Shown here: positions 43,148-52,017 of the stretch, in pieces | Position numbering within the stretch: position 1 is the stretch's first letter | How the letters are laid out: the number at the start of each line of letters is the position of its first letter | Source of the DNA: Bifidobacterium leontopitheci | GTDB taxonomy: Bacteria > Actinomycetota > Actinomycetes > Actinomycetales > Bifidobacteriaceae | Assembly (NCBI RefSeq): GCF_009193355.1 | Contig: NZ_WBVT01000008.1 | Location: 1-64,000 of the forward strand | Direction of reading: 5' to 3' | DNA length: 64,000 nucleotides | Made by a program: the position numbers and the translations under genes | Notes under the pieces: model-generated | What the model was told of the DNA's origin: nothing | Seen by the model: the letters and a program-made list of their open reading frames with translations, nothing else | The model's database searches: none

Positions 43148-44290
43148 ATGCACTATAATCCGTTCAAACCAAGCGCTGGGCACACGCCGCCACTTCTCAT
43201 CGGACGCGATCATGATATCGAGGACTTCATTGAAGGACTTGACAATGGGCCGGGATCACCCACGCGCCTCATGCGCGTGACTGGCGCACGAGGCATCGGC
43301 AAAACCGTCCTGCTTTCCGAGTTCGCCAGAATCGCCCGGGAGCGCAAATGGGAGGTCATCAGAGAGAACGCTTCAAAAGGATTGGCGGCACGCCTTCTCT
43401 CCAGACTGCAGCCAGCGCCAAGAGGTCGGCACGAATTCACAGTCAAGCCGACTCTGCAAGTCGGTGAAACCGCTGGGAGCCTTGGCGTCTACCATTACCA
43501 ATCTGCAGAACAGATGCCGTTGACCCTTTCCGAGGCAATGGATCGCCGGATTCATGAACTGGAGAAAAAGGGCGCGGGATTGCTTATCGCAATCGATGAA
43601 GCCCAAGCGGCCGAACGTGACGACATGATCGCCATATCCACTGCCGCGCAGGACATGAACATCAACAACCGTGACTATGCGCTCGTATTTGCCGGGCTCC
43701 CCTCGATGTCATCAAAATGGCTGAACGAAGATGCGACCACGTTCATGCGCAGAGCCGACCCGCATATGCTCCAAGACATTCCGCTGGACGAAGTGAAAAG
43801 AGCGTTTGAAGACACGTTCCGCGAATCCGGCATGGCAATCTCCGACACGCCCCTGCACATGGCGGTTGAAGCGACATACGGATACCCATTCATGATCCAG
43901 CTTGTCGGTTACCACATTTGGAGCAGCGCCCGACGCAACCATCCAGATACGCCGACAATCAGCGTCGAGGACGCAAAACTCGGTATCGGCAAGGCGTTGA
44001 CCCGATTGGGCGACACGGTACACGGGCCGGAACTGGACAGTCTCTCACCCGTCGACCGTACGTATCTGCTCGCCATGGCTCAGGATGACGGGCCATCCTC
44101 CACGTCGATGGTTGCCGAGCGAATGGGCAAGGAGAAGAACTACGCAGGCCAGTATCGCGCCCGTCTGCTGGATGCTCAGGTCATTGAACCCAAGGGATAC
44201 GGGCTGGTGGATTTCGCCATCCCGTATCTCAGAGAGTATCTGCGCGAACACGCCGCATACTATCGCATGAACGCCGAATCCACTGACTAG
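43148..44290 (+). CDS. AAA ATPase of the archaeal-ATPase type, orphan
   Basis: This reads as 380 residues. The start at 43148 (MHYNPFKPSAG) follows AAAGGAAATACC. Walker A is GARGIGKT (46-53) and Walker B LLIAIDEAQ (145-152); a YGYPFMIQLVGYHIW helix and a C-terminal winged-helix-like part (SMVAERMGKEKNYAGQYRARL) follow. This resembles Cdc6/ORC- or PF01637-like ATPases found singly in actinobacterial genomes near mobile DNA. The AT-rich promoter and flatter codon use suggest transfer. No partner gene is adjacent. Confidence 0.82.
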   Translation: MHYNPFKPSAGHTPPLLIGRDHDIEDFIEGLDNGPGSPTRLMRVTGARGIGKTVLLSEFARIARERKWEVIRENASKGLAARLLSRLQPAPRGRHEFTVKPTLQVGETAGSLGVYHYQSAEQMPLTLSEAMDRRIHELEKKGAGLLIAIDEAQAAERDDMIAISTAAQDMNINNRDYALVFAGLPSMSSKWLNEDATTFMRRADPHMLQDIPLDEVKRAFEDTFRESGMAISDTPLHMAVEATYGYPFMIQLVGYHIWSSARRNHPDTPTISVEDAKLGIGKALTRLGDTVHGPELDSLSPVDRTYLLAMAQDDGPSSTSMVAERMGKEKNYAGQYRARLLDAQVIEPKGYGLVDFAIPYLREYLREHAAYYRMNAESTD

Positions 44291-44358
44291 CCGAACCCCC
44301 GCCCTATAGTCACGATTAACTGACCTGCACAGAGAAACACAGGGGAAAGGACGCACCC

Positions 44359-44931
44359 TCACTCCACCCCGCCGAGCAAGGCGTGGACAATCTCGTGCAG
44401 GCGTCCGCGGGTCAGGGCGTGGCCGCGCACGTAGGACCAGTCGAGCACGAGCAGCATGGTGTTGGCGTAATGGTCAGCGACCAGGTCGGCGGGCAGGCCG
44501 AAACGGTCCCGGTCGATGCACGATCGCATGATCTGATGCGCCTGCGATTCGACGTACCGGTGCAGGCTGCCGAATAACGGGCCTTCGGGAGGGTTGTGCC
44601 GCATGATGGCTTGCAGTGTGGCCGCGTTGCGTTCGAGCATGTCGGCCATCGCGTCGAGGGCGACGTCCACTCGCCGCTCGGACGGCGTGGCGGCGAGGTC
44701 ATCGAGGTTGGCCTGTTTGGTCAGGGTCAGCCAGCAGTAGTCGAGCAGGTCGTCGCGGTCGTCGAAGTAGTTGTAGAACGTGGCGCGCGGGTAGCCGGCG
44801 CGTTCGCACAGCGCGTTGATGCTGACCGAGCCGAGCGGCTGTTCGGTGAGCAGCGTGAGCATCGCCTTGTGGAAGGCGCCGAGCGTGCGTTGCGCGCCGC
44901 GCGTGAGGGGCGCTCCGAGGTCTTTCTTCAT
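44359..44931 (-). CDS. TetR family transcriptional regulator
   Basis: This reads as 190 residues. The N-terminal HTH is VSINALCERAGYPRATFYNYFDDRDDLLDY (two stretches: SINALCERAGYPRATFY, then NYFDDRDD), typical of TetR. The start at 44931 follows AAGGAGACGGATACCCT; an upstream open frame is unlikely. The C-terminal ligand domain is helical. No transporter is adjacent, so its target is unknown. Confidence 0.85.
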   Translation of the reverse strand: MKKDLGAPLTRGAQRTLGAFHKAMLTLLTEQPLGSVSINALCERAGYPRATFYNYFDDRDDLLDYCWLTLTKQANLDDLAATPSERRVDVALDAMADMLERNAATLQAIMRHNPPEGPLFGSLHRYVESQAHQIMRSCIDRDRFGLPADLVADHYANTMLLVLDWSYVRGHALTRGRLHEIVHALLGGVE

Positions 44932-45222
44932 AGGGTATCCGTCTCCTTGTCCGCCTGTCGCATCGACCGCCGCGTCATGGCGTGACGCCGGCTGTTCCGT
45001 TGCCTTCCCAGCATATTCCATCGTCCATATTTTCCCAATTGTCAAATACTGGCGTATCGCAAAAAATTGACAGCCGCAAAACCATGCAAGACGGTCCGCA
45101 AGCCATGCGGCCCGGGTATCGTCGGCCATCGGCGAAAGCTATTGGACTGGCCGCGGCGCGCGCGGTTCAATGGGATGCGTCACTTTTGCACCTACTCGAA
45201 CGCATGAGAGGAGCGCACATCC

Positions 45223-45687
45223 ATGAGCCTGCGCACCACCACCTGGCATACCATCCGCGAAGCGTCGATGATCTGCGGCCTGCCGGAGTCGACGCTGCGC
45301 TATTACGAGCAGATCGGCATCATCCCGCCGATCGCACGCGACCAGTCGGGGCATCGCGCGTATTCGGACGACGACCTGACGCGGCTGTCGTCGGTCGCCT
45401 GCCTGTCGGCCACGGGCATGCCGATCGATTCGATGCGCGCGTACCTGCGCAACACGGAAGACGGCGAGGAGGGCGCACGCCGTCAGGTCGAGCTGCTCGA
45501 CGCGCAGGCGCTACGGCTGGCCGCACGCGCGGAGGCGATCCGCATGCAGCAGGCGTACGTGTCGCTCAAGACCCTGTACTGGCAGGCCGTCGCCGAGGGC
45601 CGGGATGCGGACGCGCAGGCGCTGCTGGACGAGCACCGCGACGTCATCGAACAGGTGAAGCGGCTGCCGGACGGGATCAAGGAGTAG
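45223..45687 (+). CDS. MerR family transcriptional regulator
   Basis: This reads as 154 residues. The HTH motif REASMICGLPESTLRYYEQ and the wing GHRAYSDDDLTRLS are canonical. The C-terminal helix carries no Cys pair, so it is not a metal sensor of the classical type; it resembles aldehyde or stress-responsive MerR proteins. GAGAGGAGCGCACATCC precedes the ATG. Divergent from the TetR gene. Confidence 0.88.
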   Translation: MSLRTTTWHTIREASMICGLPESTLRYYEQIGIIPPIARDQSGHRAYSDDDLTRLSSVACLSATGMPIDSMRAYLRNTEDGEEGARRQVELLDAQALRLAARAEAIRMQQAYVSLKTLYWQAVAEGRDADAQALLDEHRDVIEQVKRLPDGIKE

Positions 45688-45785
45688 CCGCCCGCGAACC
45701 GGCCGCCGGGCGCACGCCGATATGGCCGATAGCGAAAACCCGCCGTTCCGGCGGCGATCGGACTGGCCGATACGTCGATTCGAGG

Positions 45786-45798
45786 TAATCTGGTGCGT
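45786..45798 (+). promoter_or_regulatory. -10 element with leaderless start for padR gene 1
   Basis: TAATCT (45786-45791), seven bases, then the ATG at 45799. No ribosome binding site; same geometry as glnE. Confidence 0.55.
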
Positions 45799-46329
45799 AT
45801 GAGCCTTATCGAGATGATGATCCTCGGATTCCTGTCCGAACGCGCGATGTGCGGGTACGAGCTGCGCAAGAAGATGGAACAGCTGCAGGGAGACATGCGC
45901 CGTTTCAGCGACGGGTCCGTATATCCCGCGACCGCGCGTCTCGTCAAGGCGGGGCTGATTTCGGAGCGCACCGAGATGCGCGATGGCCGTCAGCGTCATC
46001 TGTTCACGCTCGAGACGGCCGGCCGGGAGCGTCTCATCGCCGAGCTGCGCGGATGCGACGGCCTGATGGTCAGCGATTTCAACAGGTGGCGCATCGTGCT
46101 CACGTTCCTGTCGATAGTGCCGGACAAGGACGACCGCGACGCCGTGCTGCGCCGCCGCTACGACCTGCTCAACGGCAAGGACGTGCATTTCTTCTACTGC
46201 GAGGCCGGCAATCCGCTCACCCTCGACCATATCGGCGACCCGTACCGGCGCGGCCTGCTGAAGGTGAACGACGCCGCGGTCGCCGCCGAACTCGGCTGGC
46301 TGGGCTCGATGCTCGACCTGGCGGACTGA
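45799..46329 (+). CDS. PadR family regulator 1
   Basis: This reads as 176 residues. The N-terminal winged helix has MILGFLSERAMCGYELRKKME and GSVYPATARLVKAGLI, the PadR pattern. The C-terminal dimerisation part is the longer VirR/AphA-like type. It is about 45 percent similar by eye to the PadR at 47404, so the two are likely duplicates. A leaderless start is inferred from TAATCT. It converges on the oxidoreductase gene, separated by a 23-bp-arm inverted repeat. Confidence 0.88.
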   Translation: MSLIEMMILGFLSERAMCGYELRKKMEQLQGDMRRFSDGSVYPATARLVKAGLISERTEMRDGRQRHLFTLETAGRERLIAELRGCDGLMVSDFNRWRIVLTFLSIVPDKDDRDAVLRRRYDLLNGKDVHFFYCEAGNPLTLDHIGDPYRRGLLKVNDAAVAAELGWLGSMLDLAD

Positions 46330-46402
46330 CCGCGGCAGGGGGAGCGGCAGACACGGAAACCGCATGGTTACCGCGTGCGTCACCCGGTCCCGGCAACCAT
46401 AA

Positions 46403-46461
46403 ACGAAGAGGCCCTGTGGCCGGCTGGATCACCATCATAGCCGGCCACAGGGCCTCTTCGT
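46403..46461. repeat. 23-bp perfect inverted repeat between convergent genes
   Basis: The arms at 46403-46425 and 46439-46461 are exact (ACGAAGAGGCCCTGTGGCCG outer part) around a 13-base loop. It lies between padR 1 and the oxidoreductase stop codons and probably ends both transcripts, although there is no U-run. Confidence 0.8.
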
Positions 46462-46492
46462 CGTGGGCGGTCCAGCCGCCCACGCCCATGTC

Positions 46493-47113
46493 TTACTTGA
46501 CGACCTTGAAGCCGCCGGTCCACGGGGTCTGCTCGGTCACACCGAGGATGATCTGCAGGGCGCCGTAGCCCTCGAGGTACTGCGCACGCTTGAGGGCGCC
46601 GGCGTCCACGGTCTTGAGGCCGGCGGCCTCGATGAACGCGGCGACGGACTTCTTGGCCTCATCGTCGTCGGAGGCGAGCTGCACGACGGTCGGGGCGCCG
46701 TCGTTCTCGCCGGTGGCGAGCGTCGCGGCGAACGTGGTGTTGAAGCCCTTGACGACCTTGCTCTCCGGCAGCTTGGCGGCCACGTATTCGGCGGCGGACT
46801 TGTAGCCTTCCGGCAGGGCGAGGTCGAAGGTGGTGAAGTCGATCGGATTGGCGACGTCGACGACGGTCTTGCCGGCGAGCTGGTCGGCGTAGGCGGCGAG
46901 CACTTCGTCGTAGGCGGGGAACGGCAGTGCGAGGACGACGATATCGCCGCTGACGGCGGCCTCGCCGAACTTCGCGCCGGTCACGCCCTGCGCCGCGGCG
47001 GCGGCCTTGTCGGGGTTGCGGTCGATGACCTGGACGTTGGCGCCGGCCTTGGTGGCGATGCCTGCCACGGCGGATCCGATGTTGCCTGCGCCGAAGATGG
47101 TGATGTTGGTCAT
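46493..47113 (-). CDS. NADP oxidoreductase, F420-dependent-like Rossmann protein
   Basis: This reads as 206 residues. The Rossmann motif TIFGAGNIGSAVAG starts at residue 5. DVVLALPFPAYDEVL and VVDVANPID match the NADP-oxidoreductase coenzyme F420-dependent family (PF03807). Bifidobacteria are not known to make F420, so a role as an NADPH-linked reductase of another substrate is more likely. It is divergent from padR 2, and the shared intergenic region carries paired PadR-like boxes, so PadR repression is inferred. Confidence 0.88.
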   Translation of the reverse strand: MTNITIFGAGNIGSAVAGIATKAGANVQVIDRNPDKAAAAAQGVTGAKFGEAAVSGDIVVLALPFPAYDEVLAAYADQLAGKTVVDVANPIDFTTFDLALPEGYKSAAEYVAAKLPESKVVKGFNTTFAATLATGENDGAPTVVQLASDDDEAKKSVAAFIEAAGLKTVDAGALKRAQYLEGYGALQIILGVTEQTPWTGGFKVVK

Positions 47114-47260
47114 GGTGGTGTCCTTTCGGGTTGTGTTGCGCCCCGCCGTGTGCGGGCCGCGTTGCGTCTTCCGGCGAGCGCCGGGCCGGTTCGGCGGGCT
47201 GTGTCGTCCGTGATGTCCTTGCCGGCGGCGTTCGCGTTGATGCCAGTATGCACCCCAATT

Positions 47261-47287
47261 CGAGATATATCAAACTGAGATATATCA
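47261..47287. promoter_or_regulatory. PadR-like operator pair A
   Basis: CGAGATATATCA (47261-47272) and TGAGATATATCA (47276-47287) repeat with a 15-bp period. They overlap a TTTGAT...CATACT promoter candidate of the divergent oxidoreductase. Confidence 0.65.
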
Positions 47288-47370
47288 GAAAGATTTATAG
47301 ACCATGCCAAACCGTTGCGGTTCCGGCGTTTGCACGGAGTCGCCGGACGACCTCATACGGCGTGTCGTTC

Positions 47371-47397
47371 TGAGATATCTCGGATTGAGATATGATG
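47371..47397. promoter_or_regulatory. PadR-like operator pair B and padR 2 -10
   Basis: TGAGATATCTCG (47371-47382) and TGAGATATGATG (47386-47397) again repeat with a 15-bp period. The second box contains TATGAT (47391-47396), the -10 placed 13 bases before the ATG at 47404, so binding would block padR's own promoter. Confidence 0.65.
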
Positions 47398-47403
47398 GTG
47401 AAC

Positions 47404-47937
47404 ATGATGAACACGATAGAACTGATGACCTTGGGCTTCCTGTCGGAGGAGCCGTTGTGCGGCTACCGGCTGCGCAAGAAAATGGAGCAGCTGCAGGGCT
47501 ACATGCAGGCGGTCTCCGACGGTACGCTGCACACGGTGACGAACCGTTTCGTCAAGGCCGGCTACATCGGCGAGACCTTCACCGTGGTCAACGGCCGGCG
47601 CCTGCGCGAGTTCCATCTGGAGCCCGCGGGCCGCGAGAAGCTGATTGAGGAGCTGAAGGGCACGAGCGGCTACATGCTCACCAACATCACCAAATGGGCG
47701 GTCGTCATGTCGTTCCTGTCGGTCATCCCCGACGAGGAGGACCGTCGTGCGGTGCTGCGCCGGCGTCTCGACTTGCTTGCCGAGGCCGACGTGCGTTGCC
47801 TGTACAGCGACGGCGAGGGGCCGATCGACAACGACGACGTCGCCGACAAGTACCGTCGCGCCATCATCATGGTGCATGACGCCGAGATCAACGCGGAGCG
47901 CGCGTGGCTCACGCGCGAGCTCGGCATCGGCGAGTGA
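47404..47937 (+). CDS. PadR family regulator 2
   Basis: This reads as 177 residues. The winged-helix motif MTLGFLSEEPLCGYRLRKKME with GTLHTVTNRFVKAGYIG is closely related to PadR 1. The start at 47404 is preferred over ATGs at 47392 and 47395, because those lie within the -10 element; 47407 is an alternative. Operator pairs on both divergent promoters suggest it represses itself and the oxidoreductase at 46493. PadR proteins usually respond to phenolic or antimicrobial compounds. Confidence 0.88.
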   Translation: MMNTIELMTLGFLSEEPLCGYRLRKKMEQLQGYMQAVSDGTLHTVTNRFVKAGYIGETFTVVNGRRLREFHLEPAGREKLIEELKGTSGYMLTNITKWAVVMSFLSVIPDEEDRRAVLRRRLDLLAEADVRCLYSDGEGPIDNDDVADKYRRAIIMVHDAEINAERAWLTRELGIGE

Positions 47938-47986
47938 CGGCCGGCGGCGGACGCCGCAGCGGATTCGGCACGCCGGCCGGACGGTG

Positions 47987-49156
47987 TCATTCGATGCGTG
48001 CCACCCGTTGCACGATACGTGAATGCGGGTAGACGTACACCCAGTACCGGTCTCCGGTGCGCGCTTCCTTGCCGAGGTCGGCGAAGAACTCATCGGGGCC
48101 GGTGCGCACGTCCACCTCGCCGCCGCCGTCAAGCCTGAACCGGACGGTCGGGTACGGCGTGTCCGAGCCGAAACTGATCCGGTAGTCCTCATACAGCGAC
48201 GCGTAATCCGGCCCCTCGTAGGTTGCCTCGTAGACCTGCGCCCCGCCCGTCAGGTCGGTCACGAACCACAGGGATGCCACGGCGAGCAGGACGGCCAACA
48301 CCAAGGCCACGAGGGTCGCGGCCGAACGCCGGCGTGCGACGCGTAGCACGGCGTCGGCGCCCGGACAGCCCAGCATCGGGCTGGATGCGCAGCCGCGGCG
48401 CAGCAATGTCGCGCTTCGCCGCGCCCAATATGCTGCGATGACGCACAGCGCCGCAAGCGACCAGAGCAGCATCAGCCAGTCGGCCACGCCTGCCGGACCG
48501 TATTCGCCCATCATGATGAACGCGACGACCGGCATGGTGGCGAGGATGATGGCCGCCGCGCCGAGCAGGCCGTGCGATGCGCGGAACACGTCGCCGTTCA
48601 CGGCGAGCACCATGCCCTGCGCCCGTTCCATGCCGTTGCGCTCGAACGTGGCGGCCGAGTCGGGGCGCAGCCGGTAGAGGCCCGGCGTCGAGCCGCGTCC
48701 GTCGCGCGAGGCCAGCGCGTCGCGTTGCCAGACCGTGCCGCGGAAGGCCCCGGGGATGACGTGGCCGTCAGCGAACACCGCGTCGCCGGCAGCATCGCAG
48801 TAGAGGGCGAGCGCCCTGTCGGGCACCTTCGCCTTCACGCCCAGATACGGCCGTCCATCGGCCACGGTGCGACCCTGCATGAGGTCGAAGGCCGTCAGCG
48901 TGTGTTTACGGTCGTCGGGGACGAGGCCGACGTACGAGTAGCCGTCGCGCGCGGTGATCCACAGGTCGGCGCCGACGGCATGGTATGGTCCGGTCCTGCC
49001 GCCGCCGCGCCATCGTATGGTCGTCCGCCCGCGGCCCCAAAGCCGGGGGTTGCCGGCGAACGCTCCGGTGACGAACGAGCCGCACGCGCCGTCGCCGACG
49101 TTGATGTCCATCATGCCCTGATGGCTGAGGTTCCAGATGAGACTTGAGAACGACAT
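47987..49156 (-). CDS. Three-pass membrane protein, unknown
   Basis: This reads as 389 residues. The soluble N-terminal part (about 1-190) is beta-rich. Three hydrophobic segments follow at about 197-216, 226-245 and 278-300. An external C-terminal domain (YRISFGSDTPYPTVRFRLD, EVDVRTGP) ends the protein. GAAGGGACCGGCC before the ATG supports the start. No family was recognised. Confidence 0.7.
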   Translation of the reverse strand: MSFSSLIWNLSHQGMMDINVGDGACGSFVTGAFAGNPRLWGRGRTTIRWRGGGRTGPYHAVGADLWITARDGYSYVGLVPDDRKHTLTAFDLMQGRTVADGRPYLGVKAKVPDRALALYCDAAGDAVFADGHVIPGAFRGTVWQRDALASRDGRGSTPGLYRLRPDSAATFERNGMERAQGMVLAVNGDVFRASHGLLGAAAIILATMPVVAFIMMGEYGPAGVADWLMLLWSLAALCVIAAYWARRSATLLRRGCASSPMLGCPGADAVLRVARRRSAATLVALVLAVLLAVASLWFVTDLTGGAQVYEATYEGPDYASLYEDYRISFGSDTPYPTVRFRLDGGGEVDVRTGPDEFFADLGKEARTGDRYWVYVYPHSRIVQRVARIE

Positions 49157-49437
49157 GGCCGGTCCCTTCGACGTTCCTGGACGTTGCTGTCGTGACGTTC
49201 CTGTTGTGTCGTTTGCGCTGCGACGTTCCTGTTGGGCACCAGTCTAGGACCGTCCGGGCGCGGCCGCAATGCATTCCGCCCGCCGCCTTGCCCTACACGC
49301 TGCGGGGCGCGGTGACGGTACTGTGTGAAGGAGGCGTTGCGGCTGGCACCGCGGAAGATTTGTGGCGGCGTGTGGTGACAGCGCGGAAGCACCGTATGTC
49401 CCGCGGAAACGGTCGTACTGCAGTGAAGGAGGATGCC

Positions 49438-50193
49438 ATGACGGCGAACGGGAGCGGCCGGAACCCGCGCACGGGGAGGCGTATCGCACGCACGGACGGG
49501 TCCGGTGCCGGACGGCCGACGCCGCGGTACATGGAGCGGCTGTACGACGTGTTGGAGCGTGAGCTTGGCCCGACCGACTGGTTGCCGGCCGACACGTTGT
49601 TCGAGATCATGGCGGGGGCGGTGCTCACGCAGAACACCGCGTGGGGCAACGTCGACCGGTCGCTCGCCGCGTTGCGCGACGCGGAGGCGCTTGATCCGCG
49701 GACTCTCGCCGCGATGGAGCCGGAGCGTCTGCAGACGTTGATCCGCCCATCCGGCTTCTATCGTAACAAGGCGCGCACGCTGCAGGAGCTGAGCCGCTGG
49801 TATATAGCGCGTTGCGGCGCCTCGCCCGAGGGTGCCGAGGCGATCGCGGACGACGAGCTGCGCGCCGAACTGCTGTCCCTGTTCGGCGTGGGCGGGGAGA
49901 CGGCCGACGACCTGGTGTTGTACGTGTTCTCGCGTCGCACGTTCGTGGCGGACACGTACGCCAGGCGACTGTTCGGCTTTCTCGGGTTCTCCGTGCCTGC
50001 CGGCTATGCGGCGTTCCATCGGGCGTTCGCCCCGGCTGTGCTCGCCTCGTCGCTGGATGTGGCGCAGCTCAAGGAGTTCCATGGGCTGATCGACGAGTAC
50101 GGCAAGGCGTATCGCGACGACGACGCGAAGGCGGCATCGTTCCTCGCCGATTGGGATGGCGGACCGTCGTCGGCCGGGCTGCCGTCGTCCTGA
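49438..50193 (+). CDS. EndoIII-related DNA glycosylase (HhH-GPD)
   Basis: This reads as 251 residues. The helix-hairpin-helix is LFGVGGETADDLVLY (148-162), with catalytic D172 in FVADTYARR. LTQNTAWGNV near residue 64 is a second family motif. The lysine of bifunctional EndoIII (VGxKTA) is replaced by E154, and the C-terminal four-Cys Fe-S cluster is absent. It is therefore probably a monofunctional base glycosylase of the COG2231 / 3-methyladenine type. The start at 49438 follows GAAGGAGGATGCC. Confidence 0.88.
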   Translation: MTANGSGRNPRTGRRIARTDGSGAGRPTPRYMERLYDVLERELGPTDWLPADTLFEIMAGAVLTQNTAWGNVDRSLAALRDAEALDPRTLAAMEPERLQTLIRPSGFYRNKARTLQELSRWYIARCGASPEGAEAIADDELRAELLSLFGVGGETADDLVLYVFSRRTFVADTYARRLFGFLGFSVPAGYAAFHRAFAPAVLASSLDVAQLKEFHGLIDEYGKAYRDDDAKAASFLADWDGGPSSAGLPSS

Positions 50194-50212
50194 CCGGCGG
50201 CATGACGCCGTG

Positions 50213-51013
50213 TCAGCGCACGCCGCGCATGTCGGCGGGCCGGTACTGGTCGTCGGCGGTGAAGCAGGTGCGGTAGACCATGGCCATGATGAGGCTGTCG
50301 GCGACCAAGGTCAGCGCGGCGATGGCGGCGAACACGACGAACTGGTATTTCGCCGCCTCCAACGGGTCGCCGCCGGCGATGACCTGGCCGGCCATCATGC
50401 CGGGGATGGTGACGATGCCGCAGGACGCGAGCGTGGCCATGGTAGGCAGGAGTCCCAGCCGGATCGACGAGACGATGGAGGGGCGGGCCGCCTCCCAGGC
50501 GGTCGAGCCCAACGCGAGCATCGTGTCGATCTCGTCGCGCCGCTCGTCCATGCTTTCGTAGAACCGGCTCAGGCCGACGGCGAGCGCGGAGACGGTGTTG
50601 CCGAGCAGCATGCCGGTGAGCGGCACGACCAGCTGCGGCGCATACCAGGGGTGGGGGCGTACGACCAGTTCGGTGACCAGCGCGATCATGAGCAGCATGG
50701 TGATGGTCAGGCTCAGCAGCACGGGGCCGGCCAGCCCCTTCGGCACGCCTTTGGCGCGTGAGAGGGTGATCTGCACGGCGGCGACGAGCATGACCGCGAT
50801 GACGGCGAACACGAGCCAGACGTTGTTGGCGCGGATCACGTAGCCGACGACGTACCCCATGGCGCACAGTTGCAGGAGCGCGCGGCAGGCCGACCAGATG
50901 AGGGAACGCCCAATGCCCATGCGCATGACCTCGCTGATGCCGGCGGCGACGGCCACCATGGTCAGGGCCACGACGAGGCCCCAGATGTCGATGTCGTATG
51001 CGTTGCCGCTCAT
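50213..51013 (-). CDS. ABC transporter permease, FetB/YbbM-like
   Basis: This reads as 266 residues with about seven membrane segments. PLTGMLLGNTVSALAVGLSR, MLALGSTAWEAARPSI and IPGMMAGQVIAGGDPLEAA are typical of the UPF0014/FetB family, which exports iron in E. coli. Its ATG overlaps the ATPase stop (ATGA), so the two subunits are coupled. Confidence 0.9.
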   Translation of the reverse strand: MSGNAYDIDIWGLVVALTMVAVAAGISEVMRMGIGRSLIWSACRALLQLCAMGYVVGYVIRANNVWLVFAVIAVMLVAAVQITLSRAKGVPKGLAGPVLLSLTITMLLMIALVTELVVRPHPWYAPQLVVPLTGMLLGNTVSALAVGLSRFYESMDERRDEIDTMLALGSTAWEAARPSIVSSIRLGLLPTMATLASCGIVTIPGMMAGQVIAGGDPLEAAKYQFVVFAAIAALTLVADSLIMAMVYRTCFTADDQYRPADMRGVR

Positions 51014-51831
51014 GCCCGCGCCTCCGTTTCCGTATCGGTCGTCTTCGAGTCGAGCCGGCCGTCCGCCAGTGTGACGATGCGCGTGGCGCGGCCGTCGGGC
51101 GGACGGTGGCGGATTCTGACAATCGCCATGCCGTCCGCCGCGGCCTGCGCCATGATGTCGGCGACCTTCTCGGCGTTGTCGTCGTCGAGTCCGGCGTCCA
51201 CCTCGTCGGCGAGCAGCACGCGCGGCCCGGTCAACAGCGTGCGCGCCAATGACACGCGCGCCGCCTGGCCGCCCGACAGGTCGTGCGGGGCGCGCGCAAG
51301 GTCGATGTCCGCGCAGCCCATGGCGTCCAGGGTCTCGCGGATGCGAGAGTCGGGCAGCAGCTGGCGCGCACGCTCCGCATTGCCGCGGAACAGCCGGGCG
51401 AGACGGCCGCGACCGTGTCGCGACGGCCGCACGTCCGACGGCTGGCCGTCGGCGCGCACGCCGAGCGTGAACGGCAGCCGGATCGCGTCGGCGACCGTAT
51501 CGCCCGGCAGGATCGGCTTCTGCGGCAGGTAGGCGACCTCGCGACGCCACTGCTGCGGAGCGAATGACGTCGAATCGCGCCCGTCAAGCGTCAGCGTGCC
51601 GTCCGCGTGCGGGTTGAGCCGTGCGAACGCGGTCAGCAGGCTGCTTTTGCCAGAACCGGAAGGGCCTATCAGGTCGACGATCTCGCCGGCGTCGATCGTG
51701 AACGACAATCCGGAGAAGATCGTGCGCTCGCCGCTCGGCGACGGCACTGCGCAGCGCACGTCACTGGCGGCGAACAACACCGATGAGGCATCCGACGATA
51801 GCATTTCCATAGTCGCGTACGTTACGCCCAT
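51010..51831 (-). CDS. ABC transporter ATP-binding protein, FetA-like
   Basis: This reads as 273 residues. Walker A is GPSGSGKSS, the signature LSGGQAARVSLARTL and Walker B VLLADEVDAGLD. Start codons at 51834 (GTG), 51831, 51810 and 51804 are all possible, none with a clear ribosome binding site. Partnered with the FetB-like permease, it may export a metal; the substrate is inferred only. An insertion of about 30 residues between the Q-loop and the signature is Arg/Gly rich. Confidence 0.88.
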   Translation of the reverse strand: MGVTYATMEMLSSDASSVLFAASDVRCAVPSPSGERTIFSGLSFTIDAGEIVDLIGPSGSGKSSLLTAFARLNPHADGTLTLDGRDSTSFAPQQWRREVAYLPQKPILPGDTVADAIRLPFTLGVRADGQPSDVRPSRHGRGRLARLFRGNAERARQLLPDSRIRETLDAMGCADIDLARAPHDLSGGQAARVSLARTLLTGPRVLLADEVDAGLDDDNAEKVADIMAQAAADGMAIVRIRHRPPDGRATRIVTLADGRLDSKTTDTETEARA

Positions 51832-52017
51832 CACGGCCGCCCGCCAATTTCCTAGCGTTTCTTAGGGCAGTCTTAGCGTGCGGCGACTGGGATGGACGAT
51901 GCGGGAACGCCGCACGGCCCGCCGAATCCGACCCCAGCGCATCTGCTATAACAGGAGCATGGGTCGCAGCCGGCCGCGCACAGGCGGGAAGGACCGACGA
52001 GACAAAGGGGGAGCATC

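Noticed and set aside
46493..47113. A true coenzyme F420 reductase
   Set aside because: The family name reflects sequence similarity only; no F420 biosynthesis gene is visible and bifidobacteria are not known to make it.
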